From: Ravibacter sp964559125
Lineage (GTDB): Bacteria > Bacteroidota > Bacteroidia > Cytophagales > Spirosomataceae
Reading direction: 5' to 3'
NCBI GenBank assembly: GCA_964559125.1
Contig: CAZLGW010000004.1
Span: forward strand, 1 to 64,000
Length of the DNA: 64,000 nucleotides
In this document: piece by piece, positions 51,573 to 60,054 of the stretch
Layout of the letters: every line of letters begins with the position of its first letter
Position numbering within the stretch: the first letter of the stretch is position 1
Program-made: the position numbers and the translations under genes
The notes under the pieces: model-generated
Database searches by the model: none
The model's input: the letters and a program-made list of their open reading frames with translations, nothing else
Told to the model about the DNA's origin: nothing

Positions 51573-52376
51573 ATGCATTCAAAAAGAAACGCAATTAAAT
51601 ACCTGCTTATCAGCTTATTGCTGATCATAGTGGACCAGGGTACCAAGATGCTGGTCCATTACAAAATGGAGCCCGGGTTTCCCGGTCAGATTGTTCTTCT
51701 GGGAGACTGGCTCAAATTACACTATGTACTCAACCCGGGCATGGCTTTCGGTATGCAGCTCGGTCACGAATACGGGAAGCTCTTCCTCACCTTTTTCAGG
51801 CTCGCCGCAATGGGAGTAATCGGGTGGTACCTGGTAAACCTGGCGCTTAAAGGTGCTTCCAGGACACTGCTGCTGGCGCTGTCACTTATTCTGGCAGGCG
51901 CTGTCGGAAATGTGATCGACAGTACATTCTACGGTGTACTGCTGGGAAATGCCCCTGTAGGCTCGCCTACGCCCTGGTTTCACGGGCAGGTAATTGATAT
52001 GATATTCGTCGATTTCTGGGAAGGATTTTTACCAGACTGGATACCTGTTTTCGGTGGACAGTATTACTCAACGCCTATTTTCAATGTAGCTGACTCCTGT
52101 ATTTTTATCGGGGTTTGTATCGTGCTGATCTTCCAGGGCCATTTTTACACGCCGCACGAAGCCGAACAGGAAGATGAGATCGGGGAAGAGGACAATAATC
52201 CCGGAAACCTGCACGAGGAAAATCTCGCGGAAACGCTTTCTGTTGCTGATCCGGATGAAATAAAGCACGCTACAGAAAATAATATAGAGGAAAATAACAG
52301 CGATGAGCCTGCCGCCGGCGACACGCAAAAAAGCCAGTCCTCTTCCGGACCGGCAGAAAGCATAAATCCTCAGTAA
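51573..52376 (+). CDS. lspA: Prolipoprotein signal peptidase with an acidic C-terminal tail
   Basis: A 267-residue inner-membrane aspartyl protease that removes signal peptides from lipoproteins. Four hydrophobic helices are visible, with the catalytic pair Asp116 (GNVIDS) and Asp174 (FNVADS) and the flanking NPGMAFG motif. LspA proteins are usually 160-210 residues. Here the fold ends near residue 195 and a hydrophilic tail of about 70 residues follows, very rich in Glu, Asp, Asn and Ser (EAEQEDEIGEEDNNPGNLHE and EENNSDEPAAGD). The tail would lie in the cytoplasm. The window holds several lipoprotein substrates. A hairpin terminator follows. Confidence 0.95.
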   Translation: MHSKRNAIKYLLISLLLIIVDQGTKMLVHYKMEPGFPGQIVLLGDWLKLHYVLNPGMAFGMQLGHEYGKLFLTFFRLAAMGVIGWYLVNLALKGASRTLLLALSLILAGAVGNVIDSTFYGVLLGNAPVGSPTPWFHGQVIDMIFVDFWEGFLPDWIPVFGGQYYSTPIFNVADSCIFIGVCIVLIFQGHFYTPHEAEQEDEIGEEDNNPGNLHEENLAETLSVADPDEIKHATENNIEENNSDEPAAGDTQKSQSSSGPAESINPQ

Positions 52377-52386
52377 AAAGATAATT

Positions 52387-52416
52387 GAAGCCGGGTCACT
52401 TTAGGTGCCCGGCTTC
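52387..52416. terminator. Stem-loop shared by convergent genes
   Basis: GAAGCCGGG and CCCGGCTTC pair as a 9-bp stem that can continue through CAC/GTG with one bulge, closing a TTTA-type loop. It follows lspA by 10 bp and overlaps the last codons and stop of the convergent Ig-like protein gene. No long T run follows, so termination strength is uncertain. Confidence 0.6.
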
Positions 52417-54041
52417 ATGTCGACAAAGTCTTTGAAATATTTCCGGATGTCCTTCGTAGAAACGTTGGACTTACCAACCCAATTGGCATCCAGTTCCAAC
52501 GCCACCAGTCCTTTTACGCTCATACTGGCTTTGAATGCATCCAGCTTTTTAAGGAAGTCCGGGTGTGCCCTCGCTGTTTTCGATGCAAACTCCCTGGCGA
52601 ATGCATCTCCCTTGGTCTGGAGATCATTCTTCTTGTCGATCACGTAATTGAAACGATCCAGAAGGTCTTTGAGCGATTTCCCGATTACCTCCGTAGCTTC
52701 CAGGGTACCGATAGTCGCCACAGTCGTACCCCCGATTGTCGTAATCTGGTTCCGCAGATCCGGTTTGTCCTTGGCTATTACAGGCGATAACCCGGTCGAC
52801 GCTCCCATTGTCGCATTCAGGACCGACCGCTGGCCTTTTCCCCTCTTGGCTTTCCTGTAATTTCTTTTCAGATCATTTTCCTTCTCTATCATCTGCTCCA
52901 TCAGGTCGTAAGCCGAAACCATCGCCTCGCGATAAAGATTGAAGAAGTAATCGTTACGCTCCTCTTCGTTAACGGTATTCCCGACAACGAAGTTAAATAC
53001 ACGTTCGTCCCGGTTCTGCGCTTTATCCAGCACATAAAATGTCATTGTAAAGCGTACCGAGTCAATCGGCTCTTTTACGAAATCATACCCCGGCTCCCAG
53101 ATAAACTCATAGTTTGTTTCTGTATTTTTGACCAGGGCGCTTTTAGGCACGTCCTTATTGGACGATACAAAGTCGAACCGGTCGATGTCGTCGTCGCCGT
53201 TCGGATCCGAAAGGAAGAATTTAATATTGACGATAGCGTTTTCCTTGATGCGGAATACATCTCTTTTAGGAACTACCGTAATGATCGGTGCGAGGTCTTT
53301 CTGGGAAGGTTCCAGCCTCAATCGCCCTTTTGTCCTTGTCTTAAAAGGCTGGTCCTCCACATAAAACTCGACATACCTGGCGCCTGCCTTGAGGATATTG
53401 AACTGGGCTACCGACGGCTCCCAGGTAATCTGCCCTGCTTCCGTCATCTGCATTCCTTCAGGAAAACCCTCAAGGACCGGTATGAATACATACGTATCAT
53501 TGTCGGGATCCGACACACTCGACGGATCAATCTTATACGTATTCTGGGTCTTTGCCTGTACGTAAAAAGTCTTCAGCTCCTCGATAACGGGAGCGCGATT
53601 GGTATGGACAACCTTAAATATCACTTCGTTGCTGGCTACCTCATCTGCGGCGTTACGCGCCTCAAAAACAGTAGAAATCGCAACTGAATTAATCAGTCTG
53701 TCGGCAATATCATATGACGGCGTCCAGCTGAATACCCCGGTAAGAGAATCTATCTTCATCCCGGGCACCATTCCTTTAGTTATGGAATAAATAATATCGC
53801 GGCTTTTCCCTCCGATCGCTTTTACTTCAAACCCTATATGCTCTCCTTCCTTAACTGTACTCCAGCCATAGTTATTGGGCAAAACAAGCCTGAGGGGTTC
53901 TGTAGACAATGAATCTCTCCCCCTGCTCCCCGAATCCTGCCCGAAAGATTCTATTGATACTCCAAAATACCCAACCGCAAGCAACAAACAAACAATTGCA
54001 GCTTTTCCGGCACTCATAGTGAACTTACTTAAATGTGACAT
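52401..54041 (-). CDS. Exported protein with putative Ig/cadherin-like repeats
   Basis: A 546-residue exported protein from the ATG at 54041 (MSHLSKFTMSAGKAAIVCLL); the frame extends to 54083 but that start precedes a poor n-region. After the signal peptide come repeated beta-sandwich units of the He_PIG/cadherin type: MKIDSLTGVFSWTPSYDIAD, SVSDPDNDTYVFIP with EAGQITWEPS, and FLSDPNGDDDIDRFDFV with NYEFIWEPGYDFV, whose DPDND and DPNGDDD turns could bind calcium. The last 180 residues are helical and charged (DYFFNLYREAMVSAYDLMEQ, KDLLDRFNYVIDKKNDLQ). The family is present across Cytophagales; its function is unknown, possibly cell-surface or envelope structure. Confidence 0.72.
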   Translation of the reverse strand: MSHLSKFTMSAGKAAIVCLLLAVGYFGVSIESFGQDSGSRGRDSLSTEPLRLVLPNNYGWSTVKEGEHIGFEVKAIGGKSRDIIYSITKGMVPGMKIDSLTGVFSWTPSYDIADRLINSVAISTVFEARNAADEVASNEVIFKVVHTNRAPVIEELKTFYVQAKTQNTYKIDPSSVSDPDNDTYVFIPVLEGFPEGMQMTEAGQITWEPSVAQFNILKAGARYVEFYVEDQPFKTRTKGRLRLEPSQKDLAPIITVVPKRDVFRIKENAIVNIKFFLSDPNGDDDIDRFDFVSSNKDVPKSALVKNTETNYEFIWEPGYDFVKEPIDSVRFTMTFYVLDKAQNRDERVFNFVVGNTVNEEERNDYFFNLYREAMVSAYDLMEQMIEKENDLKRNYRKAKRGKGQRSVLNATMGASTGLSPVIAKDKPDLRNQITTIGGTTVATIGTLEATEVIGKSLKDLLDRFNYVIDKKNDLQTKGDAFAREFASKTARAHPDFLKKLDAFKASMSVKGLVALELDANWVGKSNVSTKDIRKYFKDFVDMKPGT

Positions 54042-54207
54042 AGGATAGTTTAACACCACATTAACGTTTTTTTGTCCATGCAAGTATCAAAACGTACCCC
54101 GACAGACTAGAAAATAGTAAATATCCAATAACACGAATGCATAGCAAAGGCCTTTCCCTCCCTATGTCACCCGGCTCCAAACCCTCTGTGAGGGCCTGTA
54201 AACGACG

Positions 54208-54753
54208 CTACTTGGCTACGGTTACTCCTAATTTCTTTAACACCAAATTGGTGATATCCGTTTCCTCCGACCCCGAATATAACAAAACCGGGTTGCCGAC
54301 CGATCCGGTATCGCTGTTGATAATGTACATATATCCCTGTTCCTTTCCTACATCCTGTATCGCTTTGTTGACTTTTTCCATGAGCGGCGTAAACAGGTTT
54401 TGTTGCTTCTCCATGAAAGTAGTCTCGGATTTCCCCTGCAGCTCCTGCAGCTCGGTCTGCAGCTTCTGTAAATCTGCTTCAGTACTCTCCCTGACAGACT
54501 GACTCATCGACTGTCCGGCAGACTGGTACCGCTCCACCTTTTCCTGAAATGTTTTAGATTTTTCCTGGAGAACCTTCTCCAGTTGAGTTTTAACAGTTTC
54601 AAGTTCTGTTTGGGCCTTTTTTGTGTCCGGTAACTGACTTAAAATATAAGTGGAACTCGTATGGCCCACCTTTACGGGAGCTCCCTGACCTATCGCAGAC
54701 GTTGCTCCGCAAACAACTACAAAAAAACCAATCAAAAAAGATATTTTCTTCAT
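54208..54753 (-). CDS. OmpH/Skp-family periplasmic chaperone, third copy
   Basis: A 181-residue periplasmic protein: signal peptide (MKKISFLIGFFVVVCGATSA), a strand with VKVGHTSSTYILSQLP, a long two-helix coiled coil (about 45-130) rich in Gln, Glu, Lys and Ser, and a closing strand region (GYMYIINSDTGSVGNPVLLY, DITNLVLKKLGV). That is the Skp fold, which shields unfolded outer-membrane proteins on the way to BamA. It is most like the copy just upstream (shared YIINSDTG, NPxLLY and GSEExxxTxLVLxKLGV). The start chosen (54753) excludes 27 upstream residues that do not fit a signal peptide. A hairpin separates it from the second copy. Confidence 0.9.
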   Translation of the reverse strand: MKKISFLIGFFVVVCGATSAIGQGAPVKVGHTSSTYILSQLPDTKKAQTELETVKTQLEKVLQEKSKTFQEKVERYQSAGQSMSQSVRESTEADLQKLQTELQELQGKSETTFMEKQQNLFTPLMEKVNKAIQDVGKEQGYMYIINSDTGSVGNPVLLYSGSEETDITNLVLKKLGVTVAK

Positions 54754-54772
54754 TTCTAACACGCTTAACAAG

Positions 54773-54808
54773 CAATAAAGCGAGGCGAAAAACCGCATCG
54801 CTTTATTG
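54773..54808 (-). terminator. Stem-loop between the second and third OmpH genes
   Basis: CAATAAAGCGAGGCG (54773-54787) and CGCATCGCTTTATTG (54794-54808) pair over 15 bp with one mismatch. It lies in the leader of the third copy and may reduce read-through or stabilise the upstream mRNA. No strong T run follows on the minus strand. Confidence 0.5.
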
Positions 54809-54866
54809 TTGCTGTGAACAATATTTTTCAACAATGGATAATCCTGGACGACGCCGTTATCTTATT

Positions 54867-55475
54867 TTAAGGCTTGCTTGCCCCGGGAGACGCCGGCTGA
54901 GCAGCTTGCTTATTTTCGGCAGCCTCGGCAGCAGCCGCAGCTTTCGGATCAACACCAAGCTTGGTCAAAACGAGGTCAGTCACATTGTATTCCTCCGATC
55001 CTACATAAAGGAGTATAGGATTGGCATTCTGCCCGGTATCACTGTTAATGATATACAGGTAACCGTGCTGTTTTCCGATATCCTCTATCGCAGCGCTGAT
55101 TTTATCCAATACCGGAGTCAGCAAAGTCTGCTGTTTCTGGATAAGCGACTGCTGCGAATTTGTTTGCAGGTCTTCGATTGATTTCTGCAGGTTCTGCAGT
55201 TCTCTTTCGCTGTCAGCACGCAGAACTTCGTTCATATTCTGCGCATTTTTCTGATATTTATCGAGCTTATCCTGAAATTCTTTTATTTTTTCCGAAATAG
55301 TCTTCTCAAACTGAGCCCTGGTTACTTCCAGCTCATTCTGTATCTTCTTGGCGTCAGGAAGCCTTCTCAGAATAACATCTACGTCAGTATACCCGATCTT
55401 GGTAGGCGTTTGAGCCATTAGAGGGCTAACCAAAGAAGCAACGAGTGCCACTAACGCAAAAACTGTTTTTTTCAT
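54867..55475 (-). CDS. OmpH/Skp-family periplasmic chaperone, second copy
   Basis: A 202-residue Skp-like protein with a signal peptide (MKKTVFALVALVASLVSPLM), a KIGYTDVDVILRRLPDAKKI strand-helix start, a long coiled coil, and GYLYIINSDTGQNANPILLY then YNVTDLVLTKLGV. It ends with an Ala/Gln/Pro-rich tail (DPKAAAAAEAAENKQAAQPA) that the other two copies lack. It lies between the first and third copies on the same strand; a -7-like TAACTTTG stands about 65 bp upstream (55540-55547), so it may have its own promoter besides read-through from BamA and the first copy. Confidence 0.9.
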   Translation of the reverse strand: MKKTVFALVALVASLVSPLMAQTPTKIGYTDVDVILRRLPDAKKIQNELEVTRAQFEKTISEKIKEFQDKLDKYQKNAQNMNEVLRADSERELQNLQKSIEDLQTNSQQSLIQKQQTLLTPVLDKISAAIEDIGKQHGYLYIINSDTGQNANPILLYVGSEEYNVTDLVLTKLGVDPKAAAAAEAAENKQAAQPASPGASKP

Positions 55476-55539
55476 CTGTTCTTATATAAAAATGGTTGTT
55501 ACTGGTTCAAAACTAGCTGAATATACTCTTAAAAGCCCC

Positions 55540-55547
55540 AAAGTTAA
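55540..55547 (-). promoter_or_regulatory. Possible -7 box before the second OmpH gene
   Basis: Minus-strand TAACTTTG matches TAnnTTTG. It lies in the 183-bp gap between two OmpH genes, about 65 bp before the ATG. No clear -33 TTG was found at the usual distance. Confidence 0.35.
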
Positions 55548-55658
55548 CCTCTTTCCTGAAATTATCCGCTTCCGTCTTCCGCCCTGCCGCAAATTCGTCG
55601 TTAAGATACTCTTCCTCTACCGCTTTACACGGCATTTCCCGAAAACAGGACTATCTTC

Positions 55659-56216
55659 TTATTGCTTCTGCGGTGCTTTGACACCAGAGTTCGCCGTAGG
55701 TTTAAGGTCTATGCCTAATTCTTCCAGGACATAGTCTGTATAATCATGCCTGGGGTTGGTGTAAACAAGTACGAAATCACTCGACTTATCTATTATCATA
55801 TCGAGTTTACGCTGCGCGGCTACCTTATCGAGCGCACGTTGTACCTTGTCCATCACATCCTTCATCAACTCCTTTTTCTTCTGGAAAAGGTGCCCGTTCA
55901 TCCCGAAGACCTTATTGTTATATTCCCTGGTTTCCAGTTCCTTCTCCCGGATAGCCTCCTGTCTTTTCCGCTTCAGCTCGTCGGTCAGCAGTACTTCCTC
56001 CGCCATTAACTCCCTTTGCATCCCATCGATGGCTGCAAGCTTTTCCTGTATCTCCCTCGCCCAGTTCTCCGAAAGGCGATCTATCTCCGCCTGCGCCGCG
56101 GCATACTCGGGGAGCTTGCTCATGATAAACTCCATGTCCACATACCCAAATTTCTGAGCGGAAGCAGTGCCGGCGAGAAACGCCAGCAAAACTAGTGAAA
56201 TTAATGTTTTATACAT
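55659..56216 (-). CDS. OmpH/Skp-family periplasmic chaperone, first copy
   Basis: A 185-residue Skp-like protein: signal peptide (YKTLISLVLLAFLAGTASAQ), KFGYVDMEFIMSKLPEYAAA, a coiled coil (about 45-125, including LAAIDGMQRELMAEEVLLTD) and a closing KLDMIIDKSSDFVLVYTNPR, then DYVLEELGIDLKP. It follows BamA by 60 bp and is probably in the same transcript. It is the most diverged of the three, sharing fold and layout rather than the YIINSDTG strand of the others. BamA followed by OmpH genes is a standard arrangement in Bacteroidota. Confidence 0.92.
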   Translation of the reverse strand: MYKTLISLVLLAFLAGTASAQKFGYVDMEFIMSKLPEYAAAQAEIDRLSENWAREIQEKLAAIDGMQRELMAEEVLLTDELKRKRQEAIREKELETREYNNKVFGMNGHLFQKKKELMKDVMDKVQRALDKVAAQRKLDMIIDKSSDFVLVYTNPRHDYTDYVLEELGIDLKPTANSGVKAPQKQ

Positions 56217-56276
56217 GATTCGTGATATTATTTTAGAATCAATAAAAACGGGATATCCCGCAAAAAATTGTGCGGG

Positions 56277-58892
56277 CTATCTCAGCTGCTGACCGATCGT
56301 GAAATGGAACTCCCCTCCATGCCGTTGAGTACGGCCCTGTAATTTGTCAAAGCCATATCCCCAATCGATCCCGAGTAACCCGAAAGCCGGCATAAAGATA
56401 CGGGCGCCAAACCCGGCAGACCGCTTGATATCGAAAGGGTTATAGTCCTTATAATTATCCCAGTTGTTTCCGCCTTCGGCAAACGTCAGCAGGAAAATAG
56501 TAGCCTGCGGGTTGAGCGAAACGGGGTATCTTAACTCCATCACATACTTGTTGTAGACTACTCCGCCACCACCCCTCGGCACAACGTTTTCGGTGCTGGT
56601 GAGGGCACCGACACCCCGATCGGGATACCCCCTTAAGCCGATGATATCCTGGTCTGCCATGACAAACATACCCTGCCCGGCAAGTCCCGACCCACCCACT
56701 ATAAAGCGGCCGAACGGACTTATCTCATTCTTTGAGTTGTAATTGCCCAGGAAGCCCATGTGAGCACGCGTATTGAGCACCAGCTTTCCGGTAATGGTCG
56801 CAAACCAGCTGGCATCAAACATCCATTTATGGTATTCTATCCACTGGAAACGGTCGTTCAAATCCACGATCTCCTTCTTACGGAAAGCAGAGTAAGGCGG
56901 TGTCAGCGTAGCGCTGAGGCTGAAAGACGATCCTGAACGGGGATACTGGAAATCACTCAGCGTATTACGTGAAAGCGTGGTATTAAACGTGATGTTGTTC
57001 GAGTTTCCGTTGCTATAGCCGATACTGAAGAAATCGAGGCTGTCGAGCGTATAACGCTGCAGCGACAGCGCGTGCGTCAGCTGCATAAACCGGTCGGGGG
57101 CTTTCAGCCTTTTCCCGAGGGAGAAGGTAATCCCGTTATTGTAATAGGCCCCACGGTAGGTCATCTGACCGCCGGTATAGATATTTCGCATATTCCTCCA
57201 GTCGGTCATGCGGTATACAGTACGCGTCAGGGCTACCCCGAAATTAATCGGCTTTTTACCTCCAAGCCACGGCTCGCTGAACGAAAGGGAATAGGTCTGG
57301 AACTGCCGTCCGTTGGCCTGGAACCTTACGGCCAGCTTTTGCCCGTCTCCCGAAGGAAGCGGCCTCCAGGTCGACCTGTTGGGGATATTCCGGATAGAGA
57401 AATTGTTAAATACAAGTCCCAGTGTTCCTACAAACCCGATATAGCCGCCCCATCCGCCCGAGAGTTCGATCTGGTCGGATGGCTTTTCCTCAACTGTATA
57501 TTCGATATCGACAGTTCCGTCGGCCTGGCTCGGTATAGGGTTGATCTGGATTTTCTCAGGGTCAAAATATCCCATCTGCGCCAGCTGCCGCTGGGTGTTG
57601 ATCAGGTCGGTCTTACTGAACTTCTGTCCCGGCAGGGTCATCAGCTCCCTCAGCACCACCCGGTCGCTCGTCTTGGTATTCCCGTTGAGAATGATCCGGT
57701 TGATTGTGGCCTGTTTCCCTTCAAACATCCGCATTTCGATATCGATCGAATCTCCCTCCACGGCTCTTTCTACCGGTATGACCCTGAAATACAGGTACCC
57801 GTCGTCCATGTAAAGCGAGCTGACGTCGCCTCCCGGGATACCGTTGATCCGTTTTTCGAGGTCCTCGGGGTTATAAACGTCTCCCTTCTGGACTCCAAGC
57901 CGCTGTGAGAGGTAGCCGCTGGGGTAAAGGTAATTCCCGTTCCAGCTAATATCCCGGTAATAATATTTAGGCCCTTCGTCAACATTGAGCTTTACCCTGA
58001 TCGTCCCCTCCTTTTCATCCGTCCATACGGAGTCTGAGATAATGGCGGCATCCCTGAAACCGTTTTTCCGGTAATAGGCGATCAGCTTTTCCTTGTCTTC
58101 ATCATACTTTTTGGGGATATATTTCGAAGGGGCCCAGAACCTGTAAAATATCTTTTCCTTGGTTCCTTTCAGTCTCTTTTTCAACTTTTTATCAGACACC
58201 AGCTCATTCCCATCGATATCGATTTCGGAAATACGGACCTTTTTCCCCCTGTCTACGTTAAAATTGAGGGTCGCCTGGCCCCGGGTGGTGTCAGGGATCT
58301 GTACTACCTTGACAGCTGTGTTATAGTATCCTTTATCCTGGTAGTGTTTTTTGATAAGCAGCTGCGTATTCTTGATCACCGTTGGGGTGATAACCCTCCC
58401 TTTGATGAGCTTTACTTTATCATTCAGGGTCTCGCGCTGTCCTTTTTTTATACCTGAAAAAGTGACCTGGTAAAGGCGGGGGCGTTCCTTGATATGGATA
58501 TTCAGCCAGACTTTATTCCCTTCTACCTTTGTTGCCTGGATCTCAACGTCATCGAGTGTTCCGAAGTCCATCATTTTTTTGATAGCGGAAGGAATAGGCA
58601 GGCCGGGAATCCTGATCTTGTCGCCTGTACGGAGGCCGGAGATAGAAACCATGGAGTTCGGGTCGAGAAACTGTGTTCCCGAAACCGTCACATCGGCTAT
58701 CTCATATTCCTGGGGATTATTATAGTCCATCAGATTGACTGTAGGAGCGGCCTGAGGGACCTGGGCCTGCCTCCTGGAACCGATCCCCACTCTCTGGCCA
58801 AAACCATCGCTGCATGCAATCAATCCAACCGCCACCAATATCAAACATCTCCCCGATAACCCCGAGTAAAATTTCTGCTTTGAGCTTATCAT
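56277..58892 (-). CDS. bamA: BamA outer-membrane assembly factor
   Basis: An 871-residue Omp85 protein that inserts barrels into the outer membrane. A signal peptide (GRCLILVAVGLIACSDGFGQ) is followed by a Gln/Ala-rich stretch, five POTRA repeats (about 60-470; for example YEIADVTVSGTQFLDPNSMV, RISEIDIDGNELVSDKKLKK, INRIILNGNTKTSDRVVLRE) and a 16-strand barrel with FGRFIVGGSGLAGQGM, GYPDRGVG and final FGLLGIDWGYGFDK. The frame is open to 59006, but the ATG at 58892 overlaps the uppS stop (ATGA) and gives the signal peptide directly. The order uppS-bamA-ompH is conserved in this phylum. Confidence 0.96.
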   Translation of the reverse strand: MISSKQKFYSGLSGRCLILVAVGLIACSDGFGQRVGIGSRRQAQVPQAAPTVNLMDYNNPQEYEIADVTVSGTQFLDPNSMVSISGLRTGDKIRIPGLPIPSAIKKMMDFGTLDDVEIQATKVEGNKVWLNIHIKERPRLYQVTFSGIKKGQRETLNDKVKLIKGRVITPTVIKNTQLLIKKHYQDKGYYNTAVKVVQIPDTTRGQATLNFNVDRGKKVRISEIDIDGNELVSDKKLKKRLKGTKEKIFYRFWAPSKYIPKKYDEDKEKLIAYYRKNGFRDAAIISDSVWTDEKEGTIRVKLNVDEGPKYYYRDISWNGNYLYPSGYLSQRLGVQKGDVYNPEDLEKRINGIPGGDVSSLYMDDGYLYFRVIPVERAVEGDSIDIEMRMFEGKQATINRIILNGNTKTSDRVVLRELMTLPGQKFSKTDLINTQRQLAQMGYFDPEKIQINPIPSQADGTVDIEYTVEEKPSDQIELSGGWGGYIGFVGTLGLVFNNFSIRNIPNRSTWRPLPSGDGQKLAVRFQANGRQFQTYSLSFSEPWLGGKKPINFGVALTRTVYRMTDWRNMRNIYTGGQMTYRGAYYNNGITFSLGKRLKAPDRFMQLTHALSLQRYTLDSLDFFSIGYSNGNSNNITFNTTLSRNTLSDFQYPRSGSSFSLSATLTPPYSAFRKKEIVDLNDRFQWIEYHKWMFDASWFATITGKLVLNTRAHMGFLGNYNSKNEISPFGRFIVGGSGLAGQGMFVMADQDIIGLRGYPDRGVGALTSTENVVPRGGGGVVYNKYVMELRYPVSLNPQATIFLLTFAEGGNNWDNYKDYNPFDIKRSAGFGARIFMPAFGLLGIDWGYGFDKLQGRTQRHGGEFHFTIGQQLR

Positions 58893-59647
58893 TCTGCTTT
58901 TGTCACTAATTCCTTTATTTGATCTCCTGTTTTCCCGAATCTCCGCTCGCGGCCCTGGTAAGAAATGATTGCTTCGTACAAATGCTGTTTTCTGAAATCC
59001 GGCCACAACAGGTCTTTATAAACATACAGTTCGGCGTAGGCAAGTTGCCATAGCATAAAATTGCTGATCCGGAAATCTCCCCCGGTTCTCAGCATCAGGT
59101 CTACATCGGGCCAGCCTCCCGTAGAAAGCCTGGCAGCAAAAAGATGCTCGTCGATGTCTCCGGGTTGCATGGCCCCGGCAATAACTTCTTTCGCGATCTG
59201 CTTCGCCGCCTGTACGATATCCCATTTCCCGCTGTAACCCAGCGCAAGCGCCAGGTTGAGCCCCGTATTATTTTCCGTCTTCCTGACCCCTTCCAGAAGC
59301 TCCTTCCGCGACCGCTCCGGCAATTTGCCGAGCTCGCCGATGGTATGCAGCCTGACATTATTTTTCAAAAGCGTAGGCAGCTCTTCTCTTATGGTATACA
59401 CGAGAAGCTCCATCAGGGCGTTCACTTCGTATTGCGGCCGGTTCCAGTTTTCGGTTGAAAACGCATAAAGGGTCAGGTATTCCACACCAAGTTCCGCGCA
59501 GCCCTCCGTTACCTCCCTTACCGAAGTAATGGCACTTCTGTGTCCGAAAACCCTTGCTGCCCCCTGCTTCTGCGCCCAACGACCGTTCCCGTCCATAATC
59601 ACGGCAACATGTCGCGGAAGATTCTTATAATCAATAAGTTCTTTCAT
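58889..59647 (-). CDS. uppS: Isoprenyl transferase (undecaprenyl diphosphate synthase)
   Basis: A 252-residue cytoplasmic cis-prenyltransferase making the C55 carrier lipid for peptidoglycan and glycan export. Motifs: HVAVIMDGNGRWAQKQG with catalytic Asp19, GHRSAITSVREV, YLTLYAFSTENWNRP, ALGYSGKWDIV, and the C-terminal PDVDLMLRTGGDFRISNFMLWQLAYAELY. It is translationally coupled to bamA by an ATGA overlap. Coupling of carrier-lipid synthesis with outer-membrane assembly is normal for Bacteroidota. Confidence 0.97.
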   Translation of the reverse strand: MKELIDYKNLPRHVAVIMDGNGRWAQKQGAARVFGHRSAITSVREVTEGCAELGVEYLTLYAFSTENWNRPQYEVNALMELLVYTIREELPTLLKNNVRLHTIGELGKLPERSRKELLEGVRKTENNTGLNLALALGYSGKWDIVQAAKQIAKEVIAGAMQPGDIDEHLFAARLSTGGWPDVDLMLRTGGDFRISNFMLWQLAYAELYVYKDLLWPDFRKQHLYEAIISYQGRERRFGKTGDQIKELVTKAE

Positions 59648-60054
59648 TCAACGGATAACTCTTCCCGAAGGCGGAGCCTCAAAGACTCTTCTACGCGATT
59701 TCTGGTTAATTTGTTATACATACCCTGAAAAAAAAGCCCTTGCAAAAAGTGCGCCAGCCGTAATTTTCCGGAGCAAACAAAAAATGTGGTGCAAGTTAGG
59801 AATAAGTATAACCTCATCAAAACGAATCTGAATTGAAAGTTGAGAGTGCTCCTTGTTATGCTCAATATATGGTACCCGGTAAATCCGATAGCTGATTGCT
59901 GCTGATAGCTATGCCGCCAGCGGCCGGATTCTCAGATTTTTTAGGCATTGGCCGGCCATAAGAATACATAATTAGCTATTTTTACGTTTTGGTTTCGTAG
60001 AAATTTTAAAGGACTTTGTATAACAGGGATAAACTTTGGAGTAACAGAAACGGT
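59648..60054. other. Gene-poor divergent spacer with a dispersed repeat
   Basis: No convincing gene over about 400 bp between uppS and the SprE/PorW-like gene. A 73-codon minus frame ends in an ATGA overlap with uppS (59644-59865), but its sequence matches no family I know. A dispersed repeat copy, GATAGCTGATTGCTGCTGAT then AGCT, lies at 59886-59910, followed by CCGCCAGCGGCCGG. A TACGTTTTG near 59985 could be the -7 region of the rightward gene. Confidence 0.5.

Noticed and set aside
59644..59865. A 73-codon minus frame whose stop overlaps the uppS start (ATGA)
   Set aside because: The overlap is suggestive, but the protein has no recognisable family and an odd hydrophobic and Arg-rich composition. 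Kept only as a note in the spacer entry.
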